Below, in pieces: positions 38,026-48,765 of a stretch of 64,000 bases of DNA (positions within the stretch are counted from its first letter, which is position 1; each line of letters opens with the position of its first letter). Source of the DNA: Przewalskia tangutica (lineage: Eukaryota; Streptophyta; Magnoliopsida; Solanales; Solanaceae); assembly GCA_029844215.1 (NCBI GenBank), contig JAQGDG010000264.1:1-64000 (forward strand). Direction: 5' to 3'. Below the pieces are notes generated by a model. That model worked only from the letters and a program-made list of their open reading frames with translations. It was not told the origin of the DNA and made no database searches. The translations under genes and the position numbers were made by a program.

Positions 38026-38037
38026 CGCTCGATACCA
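38026..38037 (-). other. T5 primer-binding site with one base lost
   Basis: The minus strand reads TGGTATCGAGCGC where T3 has TGGTATCAGAGC; a single base is missing or moved. Confidence 0.8.
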
Positions 38038-38659
38038 CTTTTGTCACGACCGAACCGGGCGTGGTCGTGCCTACCGGGCACCCTAGTGATACAACATCGT
38101 AGAAAATCAGCGAAATAAAAACATGAACATGAATTAAGAGAAAAGATAAATAAACAAAGCAACCAAAACAGGTTGCCTTCATCATATATACATAAATACC
38201 AACTTATCCTTTTTACAAACCCCGCCCACAATTAAGCAGCACTCTAAGATTTTACAATGTATGGCCGGACAGGCTCCGCCATACCCCAATGTATAAGCAT
38301 CTGACTCGTGGTAACATACAAAAGATAAGCCTCCAAGGAACAGAGCTTCTGTCTGAAAGGTGATCCTAAAAGCGGGGATCGGCAGATGTACCTTTTACCG
38401 CGGCATGAACGTAGCCCCGAAGGAGTCGATCAGGTACCAAGTATGTGAATCTGAAAATAGGGTAAATGAAATCATAATAGTCTATTTAAAGCAGTAGACA
38501 TGTATTATAACCAAACTACAGTACACAACATAGAAGCGGTCGTGTCAAGTCGTGACTCACGCCAAAGTCATCCTCGTACGTGGAACTTCTTCCTCCGGCG
38601 ATCTGTACAAATCATGTGATACGTATAATGTGTCTCGGCCCATCTTATGGACCCAATAT

Positions 38660-38966
38660 AGAAAGCGTGTGGAATACATTCCTGATGAACCTAGTCGATG
38701 AAATACATTCGGATGAACCGTAGTCAAGTGATATACATTCCGGATGAGCCAGGTAGTGAGTGAATACATTCGGATGAACCGTAATCAAGTGAAATACATT
38801 CGGATGACCCGTAATCAAGTGAAATACATTCGGATGACCGTAATTATGAAATACATTCGGATGACGGTAATCAAGTGAAATACATTCGGATGAGCCGGTA
38901 ATCAAGTGAAATACATTCGGATGACCTAATCAAGTGAAATACATTCGGATGACCGGTAGTCGAGTA
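38660..38966 (-). repeat. 30-bp minisatellite in T5 5' LTR, 10 units
   Basis: Same unit and same count as the 3' LTR copy at 33121-33426. Individual units differ mainly by 1-3 base deletions after GGATGA. Confidence 0.94.
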
Positions 38967-40821
38967 GAACACGAGACTTGCAACAAGGCTATCACACGTA
39001 ACATGGTCAAGTTTCATAACAAGCATAAGCAAGTTACACACGACTCAAGGTACTTTCATTTTATGTCAAAGTCTGATTTTAACCTTAAAGTACTACGTCG
39101 TTAAATTCCTTTTAAGATCCATTTCTTTTACAAAGGTCACGATACGTAGTATAAAATTGGAGTGACTAACATTGTTAAGTAAATCAAAATGCTTTCCTTT
39201 GTAAAATCAAGTAACAACCTTATTTTCCAAACGCTCAAGTTTGCCTAATTTCAATGCTCAAGTTTCTCATTTTAGAAAAAGGTTTCGTAGTTCATAGTTT
39301 TAGTCCTTTAAAACATAATTCTCCTTTAAACGTTTTGAGAAACATATGTCTTATATGTGAGTAGGTTATTCTTGTTTATAATCAATCTTATTAAGCGACC
39401 ATGATCTAGGAAATGTAATATCATTTTGTCTCATCTTAGCTTCTATGCAGATGGAGGTTTCTAATGGTTTTAATAATACTTCATTAGTCAATACATTTTC
39501 CTTTTATTAACGTTGCAGTTGGTTTGTCGATACATTACGATTTAAATCAAGAAACATTCTTAAGCGTTATACCTAACTTCCCATAAAGCTAGTATAACTC
39601 TTAAGCTTTCAAAACCAAGTACTACTCATTCTTTCAAAACGATTCATAAATCTTTTGAAATACTTCAAGTTCTTTATTAACACATATCAAGCCGCTTATT
39701 ATTCAAATCGCTTACCTTTTAGAAACCACAAAGTATTTGCTTATCCACGTAAAGTTATAACCGACTTCCCATAAAGCGTTATAACACTTTATGTTTTAAA
39801 CCAATCAAATACATTTAGCACGACGCTCACCGTACTACATAGTTCATACATATCACGCTAGAAGAGATAGGAAGAGGTTCACATACCTCGCGATTATCGA
39901 CAATAAGCAAAAGCTCCAAGTACTACTCAACCGCTAGCTTCCACTCGCCGAGTAGAATACGCTACTCTTAGTACTTTCACCTATAAAGGCCACAAACGCC
40001 CATTAACTCTTAAACACAAGTTTCTACGTAAAATCTCTACAAAATTAGACCTCCCACAACAGGTAAATCTCCTCTCTATCGAGGCCGGCCACTACCAAGC
40101 CAACGGGGTGGTTAACACGCCTAACCGGACGTGTGCAATTCTACTACGGTAATGTTACACAAGTCTACCATGTCTGACCCTATGTAATTACGATTCACTC
40201 TTCTTTAAATTCAGGCTTAAGTCGCAAGACATTCGTAAGTATTATTCGAGCTTAAGTCAAAGACATTCGCACAATTATAATGTTCAGTTCTATATATAGT
40301 ATACTTCAACTATATATTCCTACAATATGTAATTTCCAATTACAATGGAAGGTCAAGAGTGTTTACCTCGATAAGCCCAAAATTATCCGAGTTTATATGC
40401 CGATCTGAGCAAGGTTTAGCTCTACTCTGCAAGGCCGACTCATCTCCAACCCTTAGAAGTTCTAACCAACTTCTACTTATAACTTCAACTACGGTGAAGA
40501 TTTACTTGGGTTTCATTTTTGTATCGAGGAAGTATAATAGTATTTTCTCGGCTTTTGTATAAGTGTAACCTTGGGAATACTACAAGGTATTTGGGCTAAG
40601 GTATTTGGGCATTATAACAATACTTGGAGTATTTCTATACCACAAAAGGGGTATTTATACGAGACAACTAGGCTAGTGGGTACCCAGCAAAACACCTGAG
40701 GAGGAGGTGGCTCGGCCAGGCTCTCAAGGGGAGGGGGTGGTGGTGAAAGCTCAAGGAGGGAGTATTTTGAGACTTAGTTAGATTGCTCAAGTTTTGGATG
40801 AAGAAAGTCTTCAACTAGAGG

Positions 40822-41228
40822 TATTTATAGGTCAAGTGAAGGCCAACCAATGGCCAAGATCCATCCAAGTGTTAGGCAAGTGTAAGGTCAAGATTAAGCC
40901 ATGCAACCTTATCCATCTACCCAAAATATCCTACCAACTCCTTGACCAAAAATAATGCACAAAAAACGTGCCAAACCTTGTCCATTTCGTCCGCCCAACA
41001 TGCCACTTGAGGGTGACAAGTGTCACCCTCTCGTTGGTCCAAAATGTTAAGTCTCTCGGAAAAATCCGAAAAAATTAAAAATGACATAGCCGGAATTTTC
41101 CTACGAAAGTGGAAACGTTTACGGAAACGACTTAATCGGGTGTTGTGTACAAATTTCAAACTAGCCAACTTTAAGGCTCAAATTATAATACGTGCGCCAC
41201 GCATATACTGCGGAAATACGGTATAACA
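40822..41228 (-). promoter_or_regulatory. U3 promoter of T5 5' LTR
   Basis: TATAAATA at 40829-40822; dyad GAGGGTGACA-AG-TGTCACCC at about 41030-41009. Confidence 0.72.
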
Positions 41229-41545
41229 AGCGTTAATCGGTGTGGTACGTGTACTAGGAAGAGTTCGAGTGTTCGAGAAGGGCGACGAGAAAGGAAGAAG
41301 TGAACTTGTCTGAAAGATGGAAGTAATCATTTTTGTGAAATCAAATGCGAAGAGTATCCTTGGATCGAGCGAGAGTTGATGCATTTTTGCATCGCCGGAG
41401 GTGATTCTCGTTGGCTTGGATTTAAGTATTTGCGCCGTGTTATTCTCGCGACCATATGCGGCATTTGCAAACCGTTAAGCTATGAGGAACTTGATCGTTA
41501 TTTGTCTTGAGAAGGAACATTCGACGAATGTTTCTAAGAGGAGAA
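41229..41545 (+). other. T4 post-gag module right part, hairpin and purine tract
   Basis: T4 continues after T5. The last 100 bp resemble the T6 tail at 61540-61646. AACATTCG-A-CGAATGTT is at 41516-41532, and AAGAGGAGAA at 41536-41545 directly precedes the 3' LTR as plus-strand primer. Confidence 0.85.
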
Positions 41546-44500
41546 TGTTATACCGTATTTCCGTATGTATGTGAAGACGACGTGCGAAAGTTTAAGCCTT
41601 AAAGTAGGCAGGTTCGAAATTTGTGCACAACCCCGAAAGAGTCGTTTCCGACGAACGCTTTACAAACTGCGAAGGAAAATTTCGGTTATGTCATTTATTA
41701 TTTTTGGATTTTTCCAAGAGACGAAATATTTTGGACCAACGGGAGGGTGACACTTGTCACCCTCAATGGGCAACATGGGCATTCTTTGGCACATTTTTGT
41801 GCTCTTTCTTGGTCGGCGGTTAGGTAGGATATTTTGTGTGGTAGATGGATAAGGACACGTGGATGAATCCTCCCTACACTTGCCTTGCACTGATTCATCT
41901 TGGCCATTGGTTGGCATTGCTTGACCTATAAATACCTTAGTTGATGAACTTCTTCATCCAAAAATTGTTCTAAGTCTAAAAATCCCTCCCTCTCCAGCGA
42001 GCCTCGTCCAACTCCCTCCCCTTTGAGAAAGGCCTTGGCGAGAGCACCTCCCCTTTGTAATGTTCTAGCCAGAGGGTACCCCAGCCTAGTTGTTTTAGAA
42101 ATACCCCTTGGTTGAGAAATACTTCTCCAAGTATTGTTGGAATGCCAAAATACTCTAGCCCAAAACCTTTGTAGTATTTCCAAGTACCTCTATCTGAAAG
42201 CTTGGAAAATACTACTATACTTTCCTTAGCCACTAAACGAAACCCTAAGGAAATCTTCATAGTGAGTTGAAGTATTAAGAAGAAGTTGTGTAGAACTTCT
42301 AATGGTTGTTTGAGGGTTGAGCGCACTGAGTAGGAGCTAAACCTTGCTCAGATCGACATTTAAACTTGGATAATTTTGGGCTTATCGAGGTAAATAATCT
42401 TGTCACTTTATTGTTATTGGAATTATATGTTGTAGGAATATATAGTTGAAGTATATTATATATAGAACTGAATATAATTTTTCGGCAATGTCATTTGATT
42501 TAAGCTGAATTTAAAGAAGAGAACTGATGTAATTACATACGTATCAGACATGACTTGTAGCATTTCGTGAAGTAGAATTGTACACGTCGGATTAGGCATA
42601 CAACCCCCTCTCGGAGTTGTTGCTGTTAGCGTGCCTCGATGAGAGGAGATTTGTGATTTGCGGGAGGAGAGTCGCTTAGAATTTTTACGTAGGATATTCT
42701 ACGTTGAGATCTAGATGTTAATAGAGCGCTTGTGGCCTTTATAGTTCAAGTACTACGTGTGGCGTGATCTACGGCTTAAGGTGTAGCCGACGGTTTGAGG
42801 TACTTGGAGCGTTTTGCTATTAGTCGATAATCGTCGCGAGGTATGTGAACCTCTTCCTATCTTTTCTAGCATGATATGTGTATAACTATGTAGTACGGTA
42901 GACGTACATGTGTTAAATGTATTTGATTGGTTTAAAACATAAAGTGTTATAATGGCTTTATGGAAAGTTGGTTATAACAGCTTTATGTAGGTAAGAAAAT
43001 GCTTTGTGGTTTTTAAAAGATAACTGATTTGACTTATAACTGACTTGATGTGTGATAATAAAGAACTTAAAGTATTTCAAAAGAATCATTTTGAAAGAAG
43101 AGTAATATTTGTTTTTGAAAGCTTAAGAGTTATACTAGCTTTATGGGGAGTTAGGTATAACGTCTTAAGGAAGATAAAAGGGATAATGTTTCTTGATTTC
43201 GGGAATGAGAACAAGTATCGAACAAACCATCGCGGCGTTAATAAAGGAAAATGTATTGATTAATTAATTATTATAAAAACCAAGAAACCTCCATCCGTGA
43301 AGCTAAGATAAGACAAAATGATATTACATTTTCTAGATCATGTTGCTTTAATAAGATGGTTATAAACAAGAACAAATCGCTTCACACATATGACATATGT
43401 TACTCAATTGTTTTAAAAGAGATTAAGACATTGAACTATGAAACTTTTCTAAAATAAAAAGACTTGAGTAATTGGAATAGGCAAACTGGAACTTTCGGAA
43501 AAGAATGTTGTTACTTGATTTTAGAAAAAAGGAAGTGTTCTGGTTTACTTAAAATGAGTCACTCTAATTTTATACTAACGTATCGGGTGACTTTTATAAA
43601 AGGAATGGATCTCTTTAAAAGGAATTTAACGTACGTAGTACTTTAGGGTTAAAACCCGAACTTTAGCATAAAATGAAAGTACCTTGAGTTGTGTGTAACT
43701 TGCCTATGCTTGTTGTTGTGTAACTTGCCTATGCTTGTTGTTGTGTAACTTGCCTATACTTGTGGTGATAGCCTTTGCTGTGCAAGAATTGTGTTTCTAT
43801 ACTACCGCGTCTCTCGATGGAGGGCCGGTTGACTTGTTGAGGACTTACTTGGACGTCTGGCGATGCGGAAGATTCCACGGGTATGCTTCCATTATCATTG
43901 TTACATGGGCATGTCTACACCGATGATGGATTCTGTGGACATGTGACCATTATGGTTATTTATGGCGAAGTATCGTGACTTATGGTTGTGATCGGGTGCG
44001 TAGCCTGTTTACTTGCCCCCGCCCACGTGGACGCAGAGGATCCGTATAGGTTATTGCACTTGCCACGCGTGTCGCCTTTGCGCGGCATCGTGACTTACGG
44101 TTGTGATCCGGTGCTTAGCCGATTCACTTGCCCCCGCCGGCACGTGGCGCGAAGGAGCCGCGAGGCTAGTGCACTTGCCACGGTCGCCTTCACGAGTCGT
44201 TGTTTGGATGGAGCTTCGTGACTTACGGTTGTGATCTGCGCGTGGCGATTCACTTGCCCCGCCGCCACGCCGTGGCGCGGAGGAGCCGCGAGGCTATTGC
44301 ACTTGCCACGTGTCATCTTCATGATACGGTTACAAAGATATTGGTACTGGCCGGATCGTAGTTATACTTGCCTCGCACGGTTTTATGACACAGTGGGACC
44401 GGTGTTCATGTATACCTCGTGTTGCTATATCATAGATCGCGGTGAGGAAGGAATTCCACGGGCACGAGTGATGATTTGGAGGGCGTGAGTCCCTGACTTG

Positions 44501-45044
44501 ATATGACTGGTTATACGTTGTGTACTGTAGTTTGGTTATCATACATGTCTCCTGCTTTTTATAGACTATTATGATTTCATTTACAGTATTTTCAGTTTCA
44601 CATACTTGGTACCTGTTGTACTGACCTCCTTCGGGGGGTTGCGTTCATGCCGTAGGTAGAGGTACATCGGCTATCGATCCCCGCTTTTAGGATCACATTT
44701 CAGCATATTGGGAAGCTCCGTTCCTTCGGAGGCTTATCTTTGGTATGTTACCCTGAGTCTGTAGGTTCTTGTACATTCAGTGTATGGCGGCCCTGTCCGT
44801 CATAGTTGTTGTAAAAATCTTAGAGGTCCAGACCGATGTGGGCAGGTGGTTGTAAGGATTGTAATTGTTCAAAGGTCGATATATATATATATTTGAAAAG
44901 GCAACCGCTTTTGGTTGACCTATTTTCTTTTATCTTGATCCATATCTACTTGTATGTTTAAGTTTTTATTTCACTGGTTTTTTCTCGATGTTGTATCACT
45001 AGGGTGCCCGGTAAGGCACCACCACGTCCGGTTCGGTCGTGACA
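41546..45044 (+). repeat. T4 3' LTR
   Basis: 3499 bp from TGTTATACCGTATTTCC to TCGGTCGTGACA, collinear with 23468-27026. TATAAATA is at 41927-41934, and the dyad at 41743-41764. The match with the 5' LTR is close in AT-rich parts and poor in GC-rich ones. Confidence 0.96.
43974..44320 (+). repeat. U5 minisatellite of T4 3' LTR, about 120-bp units
   Basis: CGTGACTTA(T/C)GGTTGTG recurs at 43974, 44089 and 44217 with CACTTGCCACG blocks between. It is homologous to 25962-26320. Confidence 0.88.
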
Positions 45045-46205
45045 AAAGTCTAGACTACTCGCAGAATATTCTAAGCAGAGGTTCTCTATTCTACTGAAAA
45101 TCGGGCAGACTTCCCTACCGTTACACAAGTCTATCAGAATACACCATGTAAGTACAGTTCGATTCCTTTTAACATCCTTCTATGTAATTACAGTCCAATT
45201 CTCTTCTTTAATATCCTTTCTATATATAGTATACTTCAACTATATATTACTACAACATGTAATTTCCAATTACAATAGGGGGACAAGATTATTACCTCTA
45301 TAAGCCCAAAATTATCCAAGTTTAAAGTCGATCCTGAGCAAGGTTTAGCTCCTACTCCGTGCGCTCCAATTCGCTCCAAGAAACCCTTAGAAGTTTTACA
45401 CAACTTCTACTTAGTACTCCAACCAATTATGGAGATTTTTCCATAGGGTTTCGTTTAGTGGCTAAAGGAAGGTATAGTAGTATTTTCCGGGCTTTTCGTA
45501 TAGAGGGTACTTGGAAATACTACAAAGGTTTTGGGCTAGAGTATTTTGGCATTCCAACAATACTTGGAGAAGTATTTCTCAACCAAGGGGGGGTATTTCT
45601 CGGCTAGGCTTGACAGAGGGAGAGGGGGGATACTTCTCGGCCAAGGCCTCTCAAAGGGGGAGGGGAACCTAGGACGAAAACTACACTAAGGGGGGGAGAA
45701 GGGTGCTCTGCCAGAGCTCAAGAGTGGGCAAAGGGATTTCAAGACTTAGAATCATTTGAGGGATGAAGAAAACCTTCAAGTTAGGGGAGTATTTATAGGA
45801 CAACCAATGGCCAACCAATGGCCAAGATGAAGCCAAGTGCTAGGCAAGTGTAAGGTCAAGATTTGGGCAAGTGTACCTTATCCATCTACCACCAAAATAT
45901 CCTACCAACTCCTTGACCACAAACAAGGCAAAAAAGCGTACAACGAATGCCGCTTTGCCGTCCACTTTCGGCGGTGACACACGCCACCCTCCCGCTGTCC
46001 AAAATATTTCATCTCTCGGGAAAATCCGCAAAAATTATAAATGACATAGCCGTATTTTTCCCTTCGCAAAGTCCGGAAAACGTTTCGTCGGAAAACGACT
46101 CTTTTCGGTACTTGTGAACAAAATTTTCGGCCCTTGCCTACTTTAAGGCTCAAACTTTTCTACGTACGTCCTTACGTACATATTCTGGAAATACGGGGTA
46201 TAACA
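45045..46205 (-). repeat. T3 5' LTR, piece b
   Basis: It resumes T3 with AAAGTCTAGACTACTC, collinear with 18004-19180, and ends in GGGTATAACA at 46205. TATAAATA is at 45797-45790 on the minus strand; the dyad near 45975-45990 is decayed (GGTGACACACGCCACC). Confidence 0.95.
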
Positions 46206-46726
46206 GTATATATAGAAGAATCAAGGGTCAAGATTTAAGCAAATGTAAGGTGTAGATTGGGGACATGTGGGTGGGTAGTTTACCAACCATTTGCCTACCA
46301 CAAAAATGGGACAAGTGGCTTGCCACTTGTCCCTAAAAACGCCCACGCCAAATGTCTTTCATCAATTCGGCCACTTGGCCACATGGGGGTGACACGTGTC
46401 GCCCCCCTACTCGTCCAAAATATTTCATCTTCCGAAAATACCCGTAATGCCAAAAATCCGAAAATAAAGTGGGCCCCACAAAACCGTAAATTCTCCCGTG
46501 GGCCCCACGTGACCAATTTCAGAAATAAAATTCCATAAATCTTAAAAATTCCAAAAAGTCCGAATACCAAATCTGGGAATCCAATTCCCATTAATGAACC
46601 TTTTTCCTACACAAAATTCGGAAACTTTTCCGTCGAAAAATCACATCTTTCTTCCTTTCCAATTTTAATGTCGTATTTACGCACGTACGTCCTCATATAC
46701 ATACCCTGGAACTACGGGGTGTAACA
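46206..46726 (-). repeat. T2 3' LTR, piece c (U3)
   Basis: After the GTATA duplication of T3 the T2 LTR continues with TATATAGAAG and ends in GGGGTGTAACA at 46726. The U3 is of the G-box type only: GGGTGACACGTGTCGCC at 46387-46403, with no second segment. Rejoining the two sides gives GTATATATAG as its TATA box, so T3 landed in it. Confidence 0.88.
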
Positions 46727-46761
46727 TTCTTCCCCCCTTAGAAACATTCGTCCCGAATGTT
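46727..46761 (-). other. T2 polypurine tract and hairpin
   Basis: AAGGGGGGAAGAA on the minus strand adjoins the 3' LTR; AACATTCG-GGA-CGAATGTT lies at 46761-46743. Confidence 0.87.
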
Positions 46762-47099
46762 CCTTCTAAGTCCCCAAACATACCTGTGCCGGTATAGTCT
46801 TCCCTACTATACTTACGAAACCAAATATGCCATACATGGCCATAATACAACATACGCGCAAAAACTCAATCCAAGCCAATGAGGAATCCCCTCTAACGTG
46901 TATAACAACATAAAAACTTCCACCCATGGTCCAAAGGATACTTTCTTCCCCTCTTCACTTATAAAAGGACACTTCCATCTTCTTAACACATCTTAGCCTT
47001 TTCTTACTCGCCGTATTCCTCGCACACTCGAACTCTTCCTACTATACGCACTACATTTCGTCATTGCTTCGCCTAAAATCTCGGTTACTATCTCCAACT
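46762..47099 (-). other. T2 post-gag tail
   Basis: This tail is shared with the PPT-proximal part of T1, T3, T4 and T5 (for example the CTCGAACTCTTC block near 47025). No ORF of note. Confidence 0.6.
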
Positions 47100-47215
47100 T
47101 GGTCATCATTAATCGGGAACACTCGATGGATCTCCGATACTCTTCCAAAACATAGCAACATGGAATATCGACGATCGCCGCTAGGTCGGACGAAGCTAAC
47201 TTATAGGCAACCTAA
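47100..47215 (-). pseudogene. pol: Integrase C-terminal relic in T2
   Basis: The minus strand gives VAYKLA (about 47210-47190) and, after a frameshift, IFHVAMFWKSIGDPSSVFP (47170-47112). This order (V-A-Y-x-L, then FHV-x-M, then GDPS) is typical of the tail of Ty3/gypsy integrases after the GPY/F module. It lies between gag and the purine tract, where the end of pol would be. It suggests that T2 arose from a pol-bearing element by loss of most of pol. Confidence 0.68.
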
Positions 47216-47257
47216 ACAAGTCTCTTATGGTCAAGATATCTCTCGTAACTCATCGCC

Positions 47258-48563
47258 TCACTTTCCCTTTGTCGCCTAACCATAATCCTGCCTGGCGATA
47301 ACTACGTAAGGTGATGAACCAAACACCGATCCTCAAGATCGAGTCAGAATATCCGCTTACCTGGTCGGACAATTTCTCGCAAATGGCCGCTTGCCGCAAG
47401 CATAACAAGCTATCAGTAGTATGACACTTCCCATAAGAACACCTACCACAACGCCATACCGAGGTGGGGTGGCTCCTCGCTAACACCCCCTTCCTCCGAC
47501 CCATCGAATCAAGAATCGACTTGGTAGGCTAAGTCATCCCACCAGTATCCTCCTACTAAGACATTCTCTTCACATGGCCCGACGGCCACGGTAAGACAAG
47601 CATTAGTAAAAAAATGACATTTCTCGGGATGACGTCACTACATAGTGAACACCGAGGGAAAATCAACTGGCCGCTGTAACCTGTGTAAATCGCGAATCGA
47701 AACCCCGAGTTCTCGACCAACTCCTAAATACCCGAACGTCCCGAAGTCCGCGGAGGACCACTCAGATCGGGCGGGGCGTAACGATCTTCAAAAGGTCCGC
47801 TCGAAAGTTACCAAAGGACCTGTGCTCGCCTTCTCGCTGATCTTGGTTAATCCGCCGATCTCTACGCTCTCATCACTGTGCATGGCTTTGTATACGGCAA
47901 TGTCCATGCCCGGCTGAAGAGCTACTCTTGTACAACACTCTACTAGAAAATCGTCAAGTCCGGTGACATATCGGTGCACTCTATCCTTCATGTCTGCCAC
48001 TAAAGCGGGGACATGACGAGTCAACGAGTCAAACTCCATACTATATTTCTGAACCGTCCGCCCGTCCTGCCTCAACATCAAAAATCTATCTGCCCGAGCT
48101 CTCCTCATCTGCGAGGGCAAGAAGCGTGTAGGAAATGCCTCTAAGGTCTTGATCACTTTCATGAGCCGCTGAATCGCCGAATAAACTCTCGAGGATCTTC
48201 CTCGCTCAATCCATAGACTCGTGGATCGCAACTCAAGAAGTCCCGGTCTCAAAACTATTGGATCTAGGGTGAATCCATCGTACCGGAACCACCGGCTCGT
48301 CGCCCTCATTCCGACCACGGACTAGCTAGTACTGGCCATCTCCTTGTAACTCATATCCTCGCTCCCGGCCGCGGGACTGAGGCTCAGTATCGCGATCTCG
48401 TGCTACTTCATCGCTCTAAACTCTCCCGCTAGCGCGGCCGCAGTAACTCCCATCTAAAGTACCACCTTAGGTAAAGACTGGCCTCTGCCCGTAACCTCTC
48501 GTGCTCTACTCGCAGCCTCCCTCACGTTGCCTCTTCCGGGCTCACGTTGCCTTGCGTAGGCAT
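47258..48563 (-). pseudogene. gag: T2 gag, longest intact core
   Basis: The start ATG is at 48563 (ATGCCTACGCAAGG). A 176-codon open piece (48318-47788) covers the Gag core, with QKYSMEFDSLTRHVPALVAD, MKDRVHRYVTGLDDFL and GMDIAVYKAMH. It is the longest uninterrupted Gag piece in the window. The C-terminal piece (47504-47250) has CGRCSYGKCH, a changed first knuckle. A proline linker and at least two frameshifts separate them. Function would be particle assembly and RNA binding. Confidence 0.85.
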
Positions 48564-48749
48564 AACGGGTGAAAAGAATACGCTGGAGGAGTCCAACTTA
48601 TAACACGGCTCTAAGGCACGATCTCGGAGTGAGAAGAATGGAAACTAATCCTAAATATCCTGCAGACCTCGATTATAGGTGTGGTGCACAACACACCGAT
48701 AATCAAGACTTACTAGACACGGTCAGTAGACACTTTCCGAGGATTAATC

Positions 48750-48761
48750 GCTCTGATACCA
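48750..48761 (-). other. T2 primer-binding site, initiator Met tRNA
   Basis: TGGTATCAGAGC on the minus strand, four bases inside the 5' LTR. Confidence 0.94.
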
Positions 48762-48765
48762 CTTT

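Larger units (their letters stand above)
32456..41228 (-). mobile_element. T5: complete gag-only element inside T4
   Basis: LTRs are 32456-35742 and 38042-41228, with a 2299-bp interior. T5 lies in the T4 post-gag module and points the opposite way. The target duplication is not clean: TGAAG precedes and AGCGT follows. Comparison with T3 near 19500 suggests the empty site read TGAAGCG, so bases were lost at the right edge. Confidence 0.94.
38042..41228 (-). repeat. T5 5' LTR
   Basis: 3187 bp, TGTCACGACC to GGTATAACA. AT-rich blocks such as 39080-39300 equal 33560-33770 almost base for base. Confidence 0.95.
23468..45044 (+). mobile_element. T4: gag-only element carrying S2 and T5, duplication AAAGT
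   Basis: Plus-strand LTRs at 23468-27026 and 41546-45044 are flanked by AAAGT (23463-23467 and 45045-45049). Without S2 and T5 the interior is about 2.29 kb: primer site, gag, post-gag module, hairpin and purine tract. It sits in opposite orientation to its host T3. Confidence 0.97.
16114..46205 (-). mobile_element. T3: gag-only element with T4 nested inside, duplication GTATA
   Basis: LTRs are 16114-19180 and 21514-23467 joined to 45050-46205. GTATA stands at 16109-16113 and again at 46206-46210, which proves the two distant ends belong together. The interior (19181-21513, 2333 bp) has a perfect Met primer site, a broken gag, the post-gag module and a good purine tract. There is no pol. T4 lies in its 5' LTR. 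Confidence 0.96.
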
